A stretch of 64,000 bases of DNA from Vagococcus_D sp963518325 (lineage in GTDB: Bacteria; Bacillota; Bacilli; Lactobacillales; Vagococcaceae). The notes below the pieces were generated by a model that worked only from the letters and a program-made list of their open reading frames with translations, did no database searches and was not told the origin of the DNA. The position numbers and the translations under genes were made by a program. Where the stretch lies: assembly GCF_963518325.1 (NCBI RefSeq), contig NZ_CAUQJB010000011.1, positions 1 through 64,000 of the forward strand, given 5' to 3'. This document shows, one piece after another, positions 25,944-34,692 of the stretch. Within the stretch, counting starts at the first letter, position 1. The number at the start of each line of letters is the position of its first letter.

Positions 25944-26639
25944 CTACAGTTCTCTTAAAGCATCTAACATTTCTGTATTATCAATGGTTTGTTGATCTTT
26001 CACTTTTAAAATACGTGCTGGTACGCCACCAACTACAACATTTTCTGGAACATCTTCTAACACGATCGCCCCAGCAGCTACGACACTGCCTTTTCCGACC
26101 CGCACCCCTTCAACAATCACAGCGTTAGCCCCAATTAAGACATCATCTTCAATTACCACAGGATCTGCTGAAGGCGGCTCAATCACGCCAGCTAAGACGG
26201 CCCCTGCTCCAATATGACAACGTTTCCCGACGGTAGCCCGACCACCAAGCACCGCTCCCATATCAATCATGCTGGCTTCGCCAATTTCGGCTCCAATATT
26301 AATAATAGCCCCCATCATAATCACTGCTTGATCGCCAATGGTCACCTGATCACGAATAATCGCACCAGGCTCAATCCGGGCATTAACGTTTTTCGTATCC
26401 AGTAACGGGATGGCACTGTTGCGCCCATCATTTTCGATGACAAAATCTTTAATTTTATCTTCATTGGCCGCTAAAATCTCCGACACCACTTTGTAATCAC
26501 CAAAGACCGTTTTACTACGTTTGCAGCCAAAAGTCTGGCATCCTGGAAATGCCACTGGCTCTAATAAATTAATATAGACCTTCACAGGTGTTTTCTTTTC
26601 TGCTGTTTGAATAAATTTTATAATCTCATGTGCGTTCAT
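25944..26639 (-). CDS. dapH: tetrahydrodipicolinate N-acetyltransferase DapH
   Basis: A 231-residue acetyl-CoA-dependent enzyme. The N-terminal domain starts MNAHEIIKFIQTAEKKTPVK. Residues ~85-200 form a left-handed beta-helix of hexapeptide repeats (IRDQVTIGDQAVIMMGAIIN, then IGEASMIDMGAVLGG and further repeats). The acetyl branch fits the following deacetylase. It lies 49 bases upstream of ykuR and 23 bases after dapF, in one transcript. Confidence 0.94.
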   Translation of the reverse strand: MNAHEIIKFIQTAEKKTPVKVYINLLEPVAFPGCQTFGCKRSKTVFGDYKVVSEILAANEDKIKDFVIENDGRNSAIPLLDTKNVNARIEPGAIIRDQVTIGDQAVIMMGAIINIGAEIGEASMIDMGAVLGGRATVGKRCHIGAGAVLAGVIEPPSADPVVIEDDVLIGANAVIVEGVRVGKGSVVAAGAIVLEDVPENVVVGGVPARILKVKDQQTIDNTEMLDALREL

Positions 26640-26662
26640 ATCTGTTCCCCCAATTGTTTAAT

Positions 26663-27457
26663 TTAAACTGTCACTTCTTTTTCAAAAACTGCAGGTCCTG
26701 CCATGATAATCTCAGCATCGCCAGAAATTTCCAGTTGACCTTGTTCCAAGTGAACTATCACCGGTTGACTTGTGACTTTTCCCAAATCCCGAGCAACCAC
26801 ATAAGCCGCACAACAACCCGTTCCGCAAGCTAAGGTCCAGCCTACACCACGTTCAAAGGTTCTGACAAGTAACTCTTGTTCATTGAGCACTTGAACAAAA
26901 TTGACATTTGTTTGTTCTTTAAACAATGGATGATGGCAAATCTCCGAACCACGGCTTAATTCAATTTCAGCCACGGCATCTTCTACAAACACAACGGTGT
27001 GAATAGTTCCCACAAAAAGGCTGGTTATCTCCACCATTCCCGTCGACAGTTCAATAGTCCGCTGCTGAAAACTCTCTTGATCGCTGGCGCCTATTAACTG
27101 GTTATCATAATAAGCTTGCCCCATTTGGACACGACATTCGAAAGGCTCTTCTTGTGTAATCCTCACTGTCAGAGTTCCTGCTAATGTCTCAACAGGGAAT
27201 TCTTTTTCCGTGACAATCCCCGCTTCATAGACATACTTTGCAAAACAACGAATCCCATTGCCACACATAGGCGCTCGGCTACCGTCCCGATTATAAAAAA
27301 TCATCTCGAGAGGTTCCTGTTTAACACCGATTAAGCCGTCCGTATCAAATTGAGAATCCTGACAAAGTTCCTGAGCCAGAGTGTTATAATCCAAGCCCGC
27401 CCTGTCGTCTATAATCACAAAGTCATTGCCACAACCATTATATTTTCTTACCTTCAT
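26663..27457 (-). CDS. dapF: diaminopimelate epimerase DapF
   Basis: Converts LL- to meso-DAP. The two catalytic cysteines are in MCGNGIRCFA and LACGTGCCAA, and the start MKVRKYNGCGNDFVIID is diagnostic. ATG 27457 is chosen over the in-frame TTG at 27463 because AAAGGGG sits seven bases ahead of the ATG and only one base ahead of the TTG. First gene of the lysine-riboswitch operon. The organism may need meso-DAP only for lysine if its wall is L-Lys type. Confidence 0.95.
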   Translation of the reverse strand: MKVRKYNGCGNDFVIIDDRAGLDYNTLAQELCQDSQFDTDGLIGVKQEPLEMIFYNRDGSRAPMCGNGIRCFAKYVYEAGIVTEKEFPVETLAGTLTVRITQEEPFECRVQMGQAYYDNQLIGASDQESFQQRTIELSTGMVEITSLFVGTIHTVVFVEDAVAEIELSRGSEICHHPLFKEQTNVNFVQVLNEQELLVRTFERGVGWTLACGTGCCAAYVVARDLGKVTSQPVIVHLEQGQLEISGDAEIIMAGPAVFEKEVTV

Positions 27458-27536
27458 TTCCAAGCCCCTTTCAGCACTAACTCCTTCACAATATCTAAAT
27501 TAACAGGGTTTGCCTTGCGATTCACAAGAAAAACAT

Positions 27537-27750
27537 AAAAAAAGTGCCTATTCGCTTAAATAGGCACTTGATATCAATCAACTTATTCTTGCGCCTCTAC
27601 CTGAAAAAGTAGGAGTGATATAAGTTTTTCCTATATCCCCACGTCATTAATTTGCCAATTAATACCGTTCGGCAATGATTACCTTTCAAACCCCCTCTTC
27701 AAATGCCTTCTCCAGGGTTTTACTCATTTGCATTGCTACCTCTTATTAAA
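27537..27750 (-). promoter_or_regulatory. lysine riboswitch (L-box) with terminator
   Basis: The minus strand shows the L-box blocks in order: AGAGGTAGCAATGC, ATGAGTA, CCTGGAGAAGG, TTTGAAAGGTAATCATTGCCGA, GGTATTAATTGGC and GTAGAGGCGC. A terminator with 11-bp arms at 27542-27552 and 27559-27569 and a T-run follows. It lies 80 bases upstream of dapF. Lysine binding would favour termination, so the dap operon is off when lysine is plentiful (family knowledge). Confidence 0.9.
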
Positions 27751-27812
27751 ATATAAGTAATAATACCATTTGAGGTTTTCCTTGTCCACTTAAACGAACT
27801 TTTTTCAGGCAA

Positions 27813-28553
27813 TTACTCAATGTCTTTGAGCCATGTTACTAAATAACTGACTATTTGGTCTTGCTGTTCTTTTGTCGATATCTCTGGCTGACCATCGCCT
27901 TTTTGTTGACCGTATGCGCCAAATCCGCCATGATTCCCACCTTCAATTGACTGGTAAACCGTTTGTTTTGGTAAGAATTTTTGGCTATCTTCATAACTTG
28001 ACCAATTTAAGACCTTGTCATTCGTCCCTGTCAGAGAAAGGACACCACCCTCAAATGAACGTAAATCACCTTTTTCATCAGGATAACTTGCTAAAAAGAA
28101 GACACCTTTTAATCCTTCCTTCGTCAATTCCCGCTTGGCAAAACGACTAGCTACTACACCACCCAATGAATGACCACCAACTACAAACTGGTCTAAATCA
28201 TACTCCTCTACCACTTTATCGCCTGCCTTCATCTCTAAAATTGGTAAATTTAAGAGATGGTGCAAGAGGTAGACGGGGTAACCTTGGGTCGCTAATTCTT
28301 TTGCCAAGTAACTATAACTTTCCGCCTTAACTAAAGCCCCTTGGTAAAAAATAATCGCAGGTACGGTCTGATCGAGCTCCTTAGGTGTGAAAATGGTCAG
28401 CTCTTTTTTTTCTTCTATCTTCACATTAGCTTCCGATTTTAGTGCGTCTGTCGCTAACTTTTCCGGTTGATAGGTCTTCATCTTAACCGTCGTTAAGCCA
28501 CCTGCAACGATCAATACAAAGAGAATGCCGATACCAATCAACACTCGTTTCAT
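27813..28553 (-). CDS. alpha/beta hydrolase, membrane-anchored
   Basis: An N-terminal hydrophobic anchor (VLIGIGILFVLIVAGGL) is followed by an extracytoplasmic alpha/beta-hydrolase fold of ~220 residues. Landmarks are an oxyanion region after AIIFYQGALV, the nucleophile in VGGHSLGGVVAS, an acid in LTGTNDKV, and the terminal histidine in EGGNHGGFGAYG. This resembles the small Abhydrolase_5 group in Firmicutes. The start is ATG 28553, with AAAGGA seven bases ahead. The GTG at 28580 overlaps the better upstream sequence. Substrate unknown. Confidence 0.8.
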   Translation of the reverse strand: MKRVLIGIGILFVLIVAGGLTTVKMKTYQPEKLATDALKSEANVKIEEKKELTIFTPKELDQTVPAIIFYQGALVKAESYSYLAKELATQGYPVYLLHHLLNLPILEMKAGDKVVEEYDLDQFVVGGHSLGGVVASRFAKRELTKEGLKGVFFLASYPDEKGDLRSFEGGVLSLTGTNDKVLNWSSYEDSQKFLPKQTVYQSIEGGNHGGFGAYGQQKGDGQPEISTKEQQDQIVSYLVTWLKDIE

Positions 28554-28708
28554 TATTTTTCCTTTTTTCACTGGTTCCACTCCGTTTACTATTTTATATA
28601 CGCCACCTATTTTACGTTATTTTTGATCACTTGAACAGTTTATATGCTTCGATCAGTCTCGACGCATATAAGTTGTTTTTCTGATGGATAAACGGTAAAC
28701 TTATTTTA

Positions 28709-28727
28709 ATTGAGAATGATTATCAAT
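28709..28727 (+). promoter_or_regulatory. Fur box upstream of nitroreductase
   Basis: TGAGAATGATTATCA with flanking AT matches the 7-1-7 Fur consensus TGATAATnATTATCA at 13 of 14 defined positions. It lies 47 bases before the ATG. Confidence 0.75.
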
Positions 28728-28774
28728 TAATACTTAAGTGTGAGACTGATATAACTAAAAAGGAGACTTTACCT

Positions 28775-29356
28775 ATGCCAAATACTGTCAACGAAGCCAT
28801 TGTTCAAAGACGAACATCAAAAAGAAGTTTATCCGACGATGTCAGCCTTGAACTGATTTATGAACTGCTTGAAAAAGCCCGCTACGCCCCTTTCCATAAA
28901 AGAGAACCGTGGCAAGCCAAAATTGTGACGACTGTTGCCGAGAAAGAATTCCTCTATGACAAAGTCATTGCGCGTTATGAGGAAACGGGCATGATTCATG
29001 ACAATGAAAGCCGCACAAAATTCGAAACAAAAATGACTCGCCTATTAAAAAATGCGCCGGCAACTATTTTATTTGCCAGAGAGATTATCACTGATAACAA
29101 GCGCTTGGATTCCGATTCGATTCAAGGGACAGCTGCCTTAATTCAAAACTTTTCTCTACTGGCTCATGAAGTAGGTCTCGTTGGGTTTTGGGCCTCTAGT
29201 GCTTTTACCATGGACCAAGAGTTTTCCACGTCTTTGGGCTTTCCGGCTAATTATGAGTTAATCGCTAACTATCGCCTTGGATACCCAGATCCCGATGCGC
29301 CACGAAGCAATGGAAAACGTGCCGATGTCAAAAGCTGGGCCGCGCCTTTACTATAA
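28775..29356 (+). CDS. nitroreductase-family protein
   Basis: A 193-residue FMN-dependent NAD(P)H oxidoreductase fold. Landmarks are VNEAIVQRRTSKR (FMN-phosphate arginines), SLELIYELLEKARYAPFHKR, GTAALIQNFSLLAHEVGLVGFW and GYPDP. An AAGGAG ribosome site is present. A Fur box suggests induction in iron starvation, so a role in iron release or redox is plausible, though unproven. It is followed by a terminator. Confidence 0.88.
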   Translation: MPNTVNEAIVQRRTSKRSLSDDVSLELIYELLEKARYAPFHKREPWQAKIVTTVAEKEFLYDKVIARYEETGMIHDNESRTKFETKMTRLLKNAPATILFAREIITDNKRLDSDSIQGTAALIQNFSLLAHEVGLVGFWASSAFTMDQEFSTSLGFPANYELIANYRLGYPDPDAPRSNGKRADVKSWAAPLL

Positions 29357-29369
29357 ATAATGATAGAAA

Positions 29370-29395
29370 AAAACCAGTGACTAATCACTGGTTTT
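29370..29395 (+). terminator. terminator of nitroreductase gene
   Basis: A perfect 11-bp stem AAAACCAGTGA/TCACTGGTTTT followed by ATTTT. Confidence 0.9.
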
Positions 29396-29402
29396 ATTTT
29401 CT

Positions 29403-29600
29403 TATAATATAGGAACGTATATCACTTCCTCTATATTATAGTCGGTGTCGAGCTTAGCTCATCAACCACTACATAAATTTCGTTGTCCTAAACTTCTAGG
29501 CAAGTAAACTTGCAAGAGTTAAGGCTCTCCGCTTCGCTTCGATCTCATCAATTTCTAATTGCTAAAGCAATAAGAACGACGGCAGCGATTCGCGAAGCTT
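29403..29600. repeat. putative non-coding repeat with nested palindromes
   Basis: Starts with a 10-bp perfect inverted repeat TATAATATAG ... CTATATTATA (29403-29412 and 29431-29440). It continues with many small palindromes (GAGCTTAGCTC, TTGCTAAAGCAA, CTTCGCGAA). An ACGGCAGCRA core is shared with the 9468-9690 element. It fills the gap to the 51-aa gene and has no credible frame. Confidence 0.4.
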
Positions 29601-29603
29601 TTC

Positions 29604-29759
29604 TTATAACGTATAGACTACGAATAATGCGTATTCTTCTTCTTTTGTATCATAGGTAACGCTGAAATTAACGATGGTGCCGCCTTTTTCAACTAGTCCT
29701 TCTAGTTCTGAAACGATTAGGCTATAATCACTACTTGTAATTGCGGTAACTTTTTGCAT
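29604..29759 (-). CDS. small hypothetical protein, 51 aa
   Basis: A short soluble protein starting MQKVTAITSSDYSLIVSELE and ending with a beta-like YDTKEEEYALFVVYTL. The ATG at 29759 has GGGAGG eight bases ahead, and longer in-frame starts lack one. It lies 38 bases after the aldolase gene on the same strand, so it is probably cotranscribed. No family is recognised. Confidence 0.6.
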   Translation of the reverse strand: MQKVTAITSSDYSLIVSELEGLVEKGGTIVNFSVTYDTKEEEYALFVVYTL

Positions 29760-29797
29760 GTCTGTCGCCTCCCTTCCTTGATGCCTCATCTATCAGC

Positions 29798-30685
29798 TTA
29801 AGCAATCGAGGCTTGATAGATAGCTAACACAGATTCTTTTAATCTTTGATCAAACTCCTCTGGGGTCTGCTGAAACGTCAACCCTTCAGATAAGGCTCTT
29901 GAGAAGCTGGCAATCAACTGATGGTTGCGACTCAATCGCTCATTTGCCTCATCTCTGGAGTAACCACCTGATAAAGCTACTACACGTACAACGTGGGGAT
30001 CTACTGCCAATTCTTCATAAAAATTATCAATCGTGGGAATAGACAGTTTTAACATCACTTTAAAATGCGGTTCTAATGTAGCTAAATGAGCCACTAATTC
30101 TTCTTTTAATATCGCTTCGGCTGCTGCTTTTTCAGGGCTGTGAATGTCTACTTCCGGTTCAATTATCGGCACTAGCCCCGCATCAGATACTTGTTTAGCT
30201 AATTCAAATTGTTGAGTGACAACTGCCTTAATGCCATCACGATTCGCCAATTTGATCAGTGAACGCTCTTTTGTGCCAAAAATATGATGGTCACTGGCAT
30301 TTTCCAAAATCTCTGCTAAATCGGGAATAGGTTTTAACAACTGAACGCCATTCTCTTCTGCAGCTAACCCTTTGTCTATCTTTAAGAAAGATAATATCCC
30401 CTTCTTCTCCCACAAATAATCAACTGTCGGCAACCCTTCAATTTCCCGTTCCATTGTACCTTCAAATAAAATGGCGCCGAGAATATGCTCCGAAGTAAAC
30501 TCAGGGCTTTCAATAATTCGGGAGCGCATTTCGTGAACTAAATTAAACATCGCCTCGTCAGTGTCGTAGCTACTTTCATCAATGCCATATGCCTTAAGAG
30601 CCTTAGGGGTACTGCCTCCACTTTGGTCCAACGCCGCAATAAATCCTTTACCACTACTCATTCTTGTCATCTGTTTTTCGTTCAT
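29798..30685 (-). CDS. fda: fructose-bisphosphate aldolase class I
   Basis: A 295-residue Schiff-base aldolase of the bacterial class I type (as in staphylococci and lactobacilli). The MSSGKGFIAALDQSGGSTPK start, PIIEPEVDIHS and the KVMLKLSIPT block with the Schiff-base lysine are characteristic. It splits fructose 1,6-bisphosphate in glycolysis. Its own promoter should lie upstream in 30686-30760. A class II enzyme may also exist elsewhere. Confidence 0.93.
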   Translation of the reverse strand: MNEKQMTRMSSGKGFIAALDQSGGSTPKALKAYGIDESSYDTDEAMFNLVHEMRSRIIESPEFTSEHILGAILFEGTMEREIEGLPTVDYLWEKKGILSFLKIDKGLAAEENGVQLLKPIPDLAEILENASDHHIFGTKERSLIKLANRDGIKAVVTQQFELAKQVSDAGLVPIIEPEVDIHSPEKAAAEAILKEELVAHLATLEPHFKVMLKLSIPTIDNFYEELAVDPHVVRVVALSGGYSRDEANERLSRNHQLIASFSRALSEGLTFQQTPEEFDQRLKESVLAIYQASIA

Positions 30686-30863
30686 GAATATCCTACCCTT
30701 CTTTTCTATGCCTGATAAAAAATCTGCTGTAAAACATCTCTAAATTTATTATACCCCACTTTAACAAAAACACCTCATGATATGCTGAAACCGTTTATCG
30801 TCATACTTTTAAGCATAGGGCAAGAGGCTAAGCTTGACTCCATCAGAATTCGAAAATATAAAA

Positions 30864-30905
30864 AACAATTATTAAACACGATTTCAAACGCGTTTAATAA
30901 TTGTT
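30864..30905. terminator. intrinsic terminator, long AT-rich stem
   Basis: A 14-bp perfect arm AACAATTATTAAAC (30864-30877) with GTTTAATAATTGTT (30892-30905). T-rich tracts follow on both strands. It probably ends the DUF3114-like/DIP1984 transcript. Confidence 0.8.
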
Positions 30906-31095
30906 ATTTTTAGTTCCCCTACGCCACCCTCGCTGATCGTTACTGATATCTGGTAGTGACTTGTTAAATATGACTGGTACCTATGTGACTGGTTTCGGGC
31001 TAACTTGTTAGTTAGGACTGCCCCATATCCTCATAGGAGTGTATCATCGGTTGATACGAACCTGATATCCCATAACCAACAGTTACCAAACTAAT
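30906..31095. other. intergenic region, possible decayed gene
   Basis: The minus strand has two offset open stretches: LVTVGYGISGSYQPMIHSYE, and a later one ending SHYQISVTISEGGVGELKIT. They look like one frameshifted small gene between DIP1984 and the terminator. There is no ribosome site and no recognisable family. Confidence 0.3.
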
Positions 31096-31548
31096 TTATA
31101 CGTCTACACTCCAATTTAACCCTTGAATAATCGTATCAAGCTCTCTAAACTGTCGAGAGAGCTGATCTATTTGCTTATGGATATCCCCCAAGCTTAGCGT
31201 TAACTGGAACTTGATTTCAGAGCGTGAATAACGATATTCCTGATTACTACCTGCTTCTGTAATCGAAACTAACAAACGGCGTTTTTTGACTATACTCTCA
31301 CGGTCAATAAGGGCTTGAGCAAGGCTTCGGCCATCAGGTAACAGGGCTAGATTATTCCGTTCATTGATCGCTTTAATCAGCTCATTTAACTGCTCATTTA
31401 ATTCAAAGGCTTCTGTCAATAAAGAGTGGGGATCTTCACTTGGTTTATCCCCTTCTTGAATCCTAAGATTTTGTAAAATTCTACTTTTTAAATTCTCACC
31501 CTTTGTTTGGTACTCTCCTCGCAACAATAATGCTTCTGCTAGTTTCAT
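31096..31548 (-). CDS. DIP1984-family protein
   Basis: A 150-residue helical protein starting MKLAEALLLRGEYQTKGENL, with RIQEGDKPSEDP, LIKAINERNNLALLPDGRSL, RYSRSEIKF and ending FRELDTIIQGLNWSVDV. These blocks are the signature of the DIP1984 family, formerly annotated septicolysin. Its function is unknown. AGGAGG precedes the ATG. It follows the 552-aa gene by 81 bases on the same strand. Confidence 0.88.
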   Translation of the reverse strand: MKLAEALLLRGEYQTKGENLKSRILQNLRIQEGDKPSEDPHSLLTEAFELNEQLNELIKAINERNNLALLPDGRSLAQALIDRESIVKKRRLLVSITEAGSNQEYRYSRSEIKFQLTLSLGDIHKQIDQLSRQFRELDTIIQGLNWSVDV

Positions 31549-31629
31549 CTGGAACCTCCTAGGTTTATCTGATTAGACTTATTATAGCGCAATTTTACAG
31601 CAACTCATACCTTTATCCACTGCTTCCCC

Positions 31630-33288
31630 TTATTTAAAACCAGGCAAAGGTGATTGATACGAATCTCTACCATTGCGGCCATATGATTTCAAACTCTGGG
31701 TTTTCCAAGTTTTTTTCGCTAAAATCTTAACATCATGCTCCAAGCCCAGTCTGCCATTGGCTGGGTCCACATCTAATAAACTGTGACTAATGTCACCTAG
31801 TTTTCGCTTGTCTCTTGCGGAGTAATTAAAGGACTCTGTGTCCACAATTTCTTTGCCGCTAAGCCCTTGGAGGTCATAATCCTCTGGGTTACTGTTAACC
31901 AGTTGCGAGCGTAACCCAATCACTCGATCTCCTTCTTTTATAAAAAAAGACCGCTGATCAACGGTCCGCAAAACATCCCACTGAGTGGCAAAAGAGCCTG
32001 TCTTTACTCTCACGATAAATTCAGATAACCCGTTGTGGCTTCTAATCTTATCATTGTGCTGCCCGTGAAAAGGCAGTTGCTGTGACGTTCGATTATGAAA
32101 CTTCGAGTTAGAACTATAGTCAAGTCGCCCACCCAGACCAACTCGTGCGACTGCCTCTTTTTCAAAAGCCTTCAGCTTATCATAATCCGTTGCTCCCTGA
32201 TAATTCGCCCGTATATAAAAGATATTCTGGCGATCCACATACATTCGAAACTGATGAATGGCTTTAATCATTTGATACTCGGTCATCAGTGGATCCACCC
32301 CATAAGCAGCCGGCAACAAGCCTTTTGGATAGGCTTTTTTTACCGTCTCAGCGTATTCTTCCCAAAAATGACTGTCTGGGGATACGTCTGGGGAAAAATG
32401 AAAGGCCCCCCTTAACTGCAACATGCCATGATGATCGATGTAACCCCCTAAGTGGCTAATGGGCAGCTGTGCCTTCCATTTTATCTGATCATTCGTCGCG
32501 CCTTCAAGAGCAGCGTACATCGCCTCATAAAGGGGGGAGCCTACTAAGCGACTGTTCCGTTTAATTGATTTTTGCAACAGAAGTAAGCCTTCCTTATTTT
32601 CAGTCTGCTGGCTTTTTTCAACTAATACGCTCTGGTAGATCAAAATCGCCATTCCTTGCCAGCCGTCACTTCTTAAGCGCCGCTCCTCTTTTAAGAAATA
32701 GTGAACAAAACTGCGATAAGTTGTCTGATTCAAATAAGACAGCCCATTCAAGCCGTGCCAGACCTGATAGAGGTCGTACCAGCCACTTTCTATTTGTAAG
32801 GCCTTCTCACTCTTAAAGAAACGCCGCTGTTTCAACTCTAAAATAGTTTGGCTCAATTCAAAAACCAGATCATTCAAGCTTGCGATTTGTAGCTTGATTT
32901 GAACCTCTTTTGTTACGATAACCTGAATTTCCGTCTCAACGTCTGATAATTGACTAGTTAAACCTCGTTGCTTTTGTTTGCCTAGCCTTTTGAAAAACAC
33001 GCCTAGGACTGGCAATGAGGCTAATGAGTCTCGCCTACGTTGGATTGCTTTTAGTCGTTTGCACAAGTTTAACTGCCGTGCTCTTAGCCCTAAATCAGAA
33101 TCAAAAGCCCCTTGGATCGGCTGACTTTCAATTGACTGAGCTAGCTGATAGATATCTTGGGACTTATTAAAAATAACCGAGAGTAATCCTGCCATGTTCC
33201 TATCCTCATTTACCATAGCTTGAGTCATCGCACTTAGCTTTTCAGCATGTTGAATGACTTTCCTAATATTATGTTGCCCTATCATCAC
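31630..33288 (-). CDS. large hypothetical protein, DUF3114-like C-terminus
   Basis: A 552-residue protein. The N-terminal ~175 residues are helical and coiled-coil-like, with charged heptads. The C-terminal ~250 residues include YQMIKAIHQFRMYVDRQNIF, YIRANYQGATDYDKLKAF and DYSSNSKFHNRT, a pattern I associate with streptococcal DUF3114 (recollection). No signal peptide or membrane segment. The architecture, a helical N-terminus with a C-terminal domain, is similar in outline to polymorphic-toxin proteins, but no LXG or WXG motif is visible. Probably cotranscribed with the DIP1984 gene. Confidence 0.65.
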   Translation of the reverse strand: MMIGQHNIRKVIQHAEKLSAMTQAMVNEDRNMAGLLSVIFNKSQDIYQLAQSIESQPIQGAFDSDLGLRARQLNLCKRLKAIQRRRDSLASLPVLGVFFKRLGKQKQRGLTSQLSDVETEIQVIVTKEVQIKLQIASLNDLVFELSQTILELKQRRFFKSEKALQIESGWYDLYQVWHGLNGLSYLNQTTYRSFVHYFLKEERRLRSDGWQGMAILIYQSVLVEKSQQTENKEGLLLLQKSIKRNSRLVGSPLYEAMYAALEGATNDQIKWKAQLPISHLGGYIDHHGMLQLRGAFHFSPDVSPDSHFWEEYAETVKKAYPKGLLPAAYGVDPLMTEYQMIKAIHQFRMYVDRQNIFYIRANYQGATDYDKLKAFEKEAVARVGLGGRLDYSSNSKFHNRTSQQLPFHGQHNDKIRSHNGLSEFIVRVKTGSFATQWDVLRTVDQRSFFIKEGDRVIGLRSQLVNSNPEDYDLQGLSGKEIVDTESFNYSARDKRKLGDISHSLLDVDPANGRLGLEHDVKILAKKTWKTQSLKSYGRNGRDSYQSPLPGFK

Positions 33289-33376
33289 TATCCACCACCT
33301 AAACGCTCATTGATACTCTTACTTTAGCAAAGTTTGCGCAATAAAGACACTCATAATATCTGGCTTTATGGGTGAA

Positions 33377-34357
33377 CTACAATCCTACTCGCTTTGCCAA
33401 CTCTGGCGTATAGCGATGTCCGACAATTTCAATGTCTTTTGTGGCACGATCGAAAGCTGCCAATTCCTCCGAAGTAAAGTGGAGCTTCCCCGCCCCACTA
33501 TTTTCTTTTAAACGGTGCCGTTTAGTCGTCCCAGGGATTGGCACAATCCAAGGTTGCTGAGCTAAAATCCAGCCTAAGGCAATTTGAGCCGGTGTGGCTA
33601 CTTTTTCTTCAGCTTTTTGCTTAATCAATTCCACCAAAACCTGATTAGCCGCCATAGCCTCTTGGGTAAAGCGTGGCAAGCTGTTGCGTCCATCCCCCTC
33701 TTTAAACTTTGTATCCGCGTTGATAGAGCCCGTTAAGAAACCTTTTCCCAATGGACTAAACGGAACAAAACCAATCCCTAACTCTTTTAAGGTCGGTAAT
33801 AACTCGTCCTCAGGCTCTCTTGTCCACAAAGAATATTCACTTTCAACTGCCGCTAAAGGTTCCACTGCATGGGCGCGACGAATTGTTTGAACTCCTGCTT
33901 CTGATAATCCCCAGTGTTTTATCTTGCCTTCTTTTTTTAACCCTTGCATTGTTAAGGCGATGTCTTCAATTGGGACATTAGGGTCAACCCGATGCAAGTA
34001 ATATAAATCTAGAGCGTCTAACTTCAAGCGTGTTAAGGAACCTTCAATCGACTCTTTAATGCCTTGTGGGCGACCATCCACCACTTGTTTGCCATCTATG
34101 ATTTTAATCCCCACTTTAGACGCGATTGTCACCTGATTGTGATAAGATGCCAGAGCCTCACCCACTAAAGCTTCATTAACAAAGGGGCCATAGACTTCTG
34201 CCGTATCAAAAAAGGTCACCCCTAACTCTATCCCTTCCTGTATCAATTTGATCATTTCCTTTTTTTCGGGAGTACCGTAGGCATAACTCATGCCCATACA
34301 ACCTAAACCTATTTCTGAAACCTCTAACCCACTCTTACCTAGTTCACGTTTTTTCAC
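33377..34357 (-). CDS. aldo/keto reductase (AKR13-like)
   Basis: A 326-residue NADPH-dependent reductase. The (beta/alpha)8 fold shows LGCMGMSYAYG, the catalytic D-Y-K-H set in FDTAEVYGP, ASKVGIK and YYLHRVDPNVP, and the cofactor-binding WIVPIPGTTKRHRL. This matches YakC-type AKRs. Substrate unknown. It has its own start with GAGGAGTT. The neighbour is another AKR but of a different subfamily. Confidence 0.92.
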   Translation of the reverse strand: MKKRELGKSGLEVSEIGLGCMGMSYAYGTPEKKEMIKLIQEGIELGVTFFDTAEVYGPFVNEALVGEALASYHNQVTIASKVGIKIIDGKQVVDGRPQGIKESIEGSLTRLKLDALDLYYLHRVDPNVPIEDIALTMQGLKKEGKIKHWGLSEAGVQTIRRAHAVEPLAAVESEYSLWTREPEDELLPTLKELGIGFVPFSPLGKGFLTGSINADTKFKEGDGRNSLPRFTQEAMAANQVLVELIKQKAEEKVATPAQIALGWILAQQPWIVPIPGTTKRHRLKENSGAGKLHFTSEELAAFDRATKDIEIVGHRYTPELAKRVGL

Positions 34358-34613
34358 AAGATTAACTCCTCTACCATTTTTTATCTGCCCTCAACAGATT
34401 GTTTCTGGTTTAACCATACACCTTGGAGTCAACTTCAAGGCAAGCGTTCTTTGCTAAAAAAAAAATACAGGCTCATCTGACGAAGCTACTGAAAAAATCA
34501 TAAAATAACAAGACAGGAAAGAGATAGAATTTAGTTGCCAAAATAGAGCGAATGACGCCTTTTCTACAGGGATACGTCTTCCTATTTTATTAGTCTTTAC
34601 TATCCTAGTGGAA

Positions 34614-34653
34614 AAAAAGTCCGAATTTTCAGTTAAGAAACTTCAGACTTTTT
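34614..34653 (-). terminator. terminator of the second AKR gene
   Basis: Arms AAAAAGTCCGAA and TTCAGACTTTTT (one mismatch). A T-run lies on the minus strand. The rest of 34358-34692 shows no gene. Confidence 0.75.
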
Positions 34654-34692
34654 CAGCTGCCTCCATCTGACTGCCTTTAATTTTCATTACTA

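Noticed and set aside
30906..31095. WXG/LXG type VII toxin locus
   Set aside because: The 552-aa protein has a helical N-terminus, but no LXG or WXG motif and no ESX components nearby.
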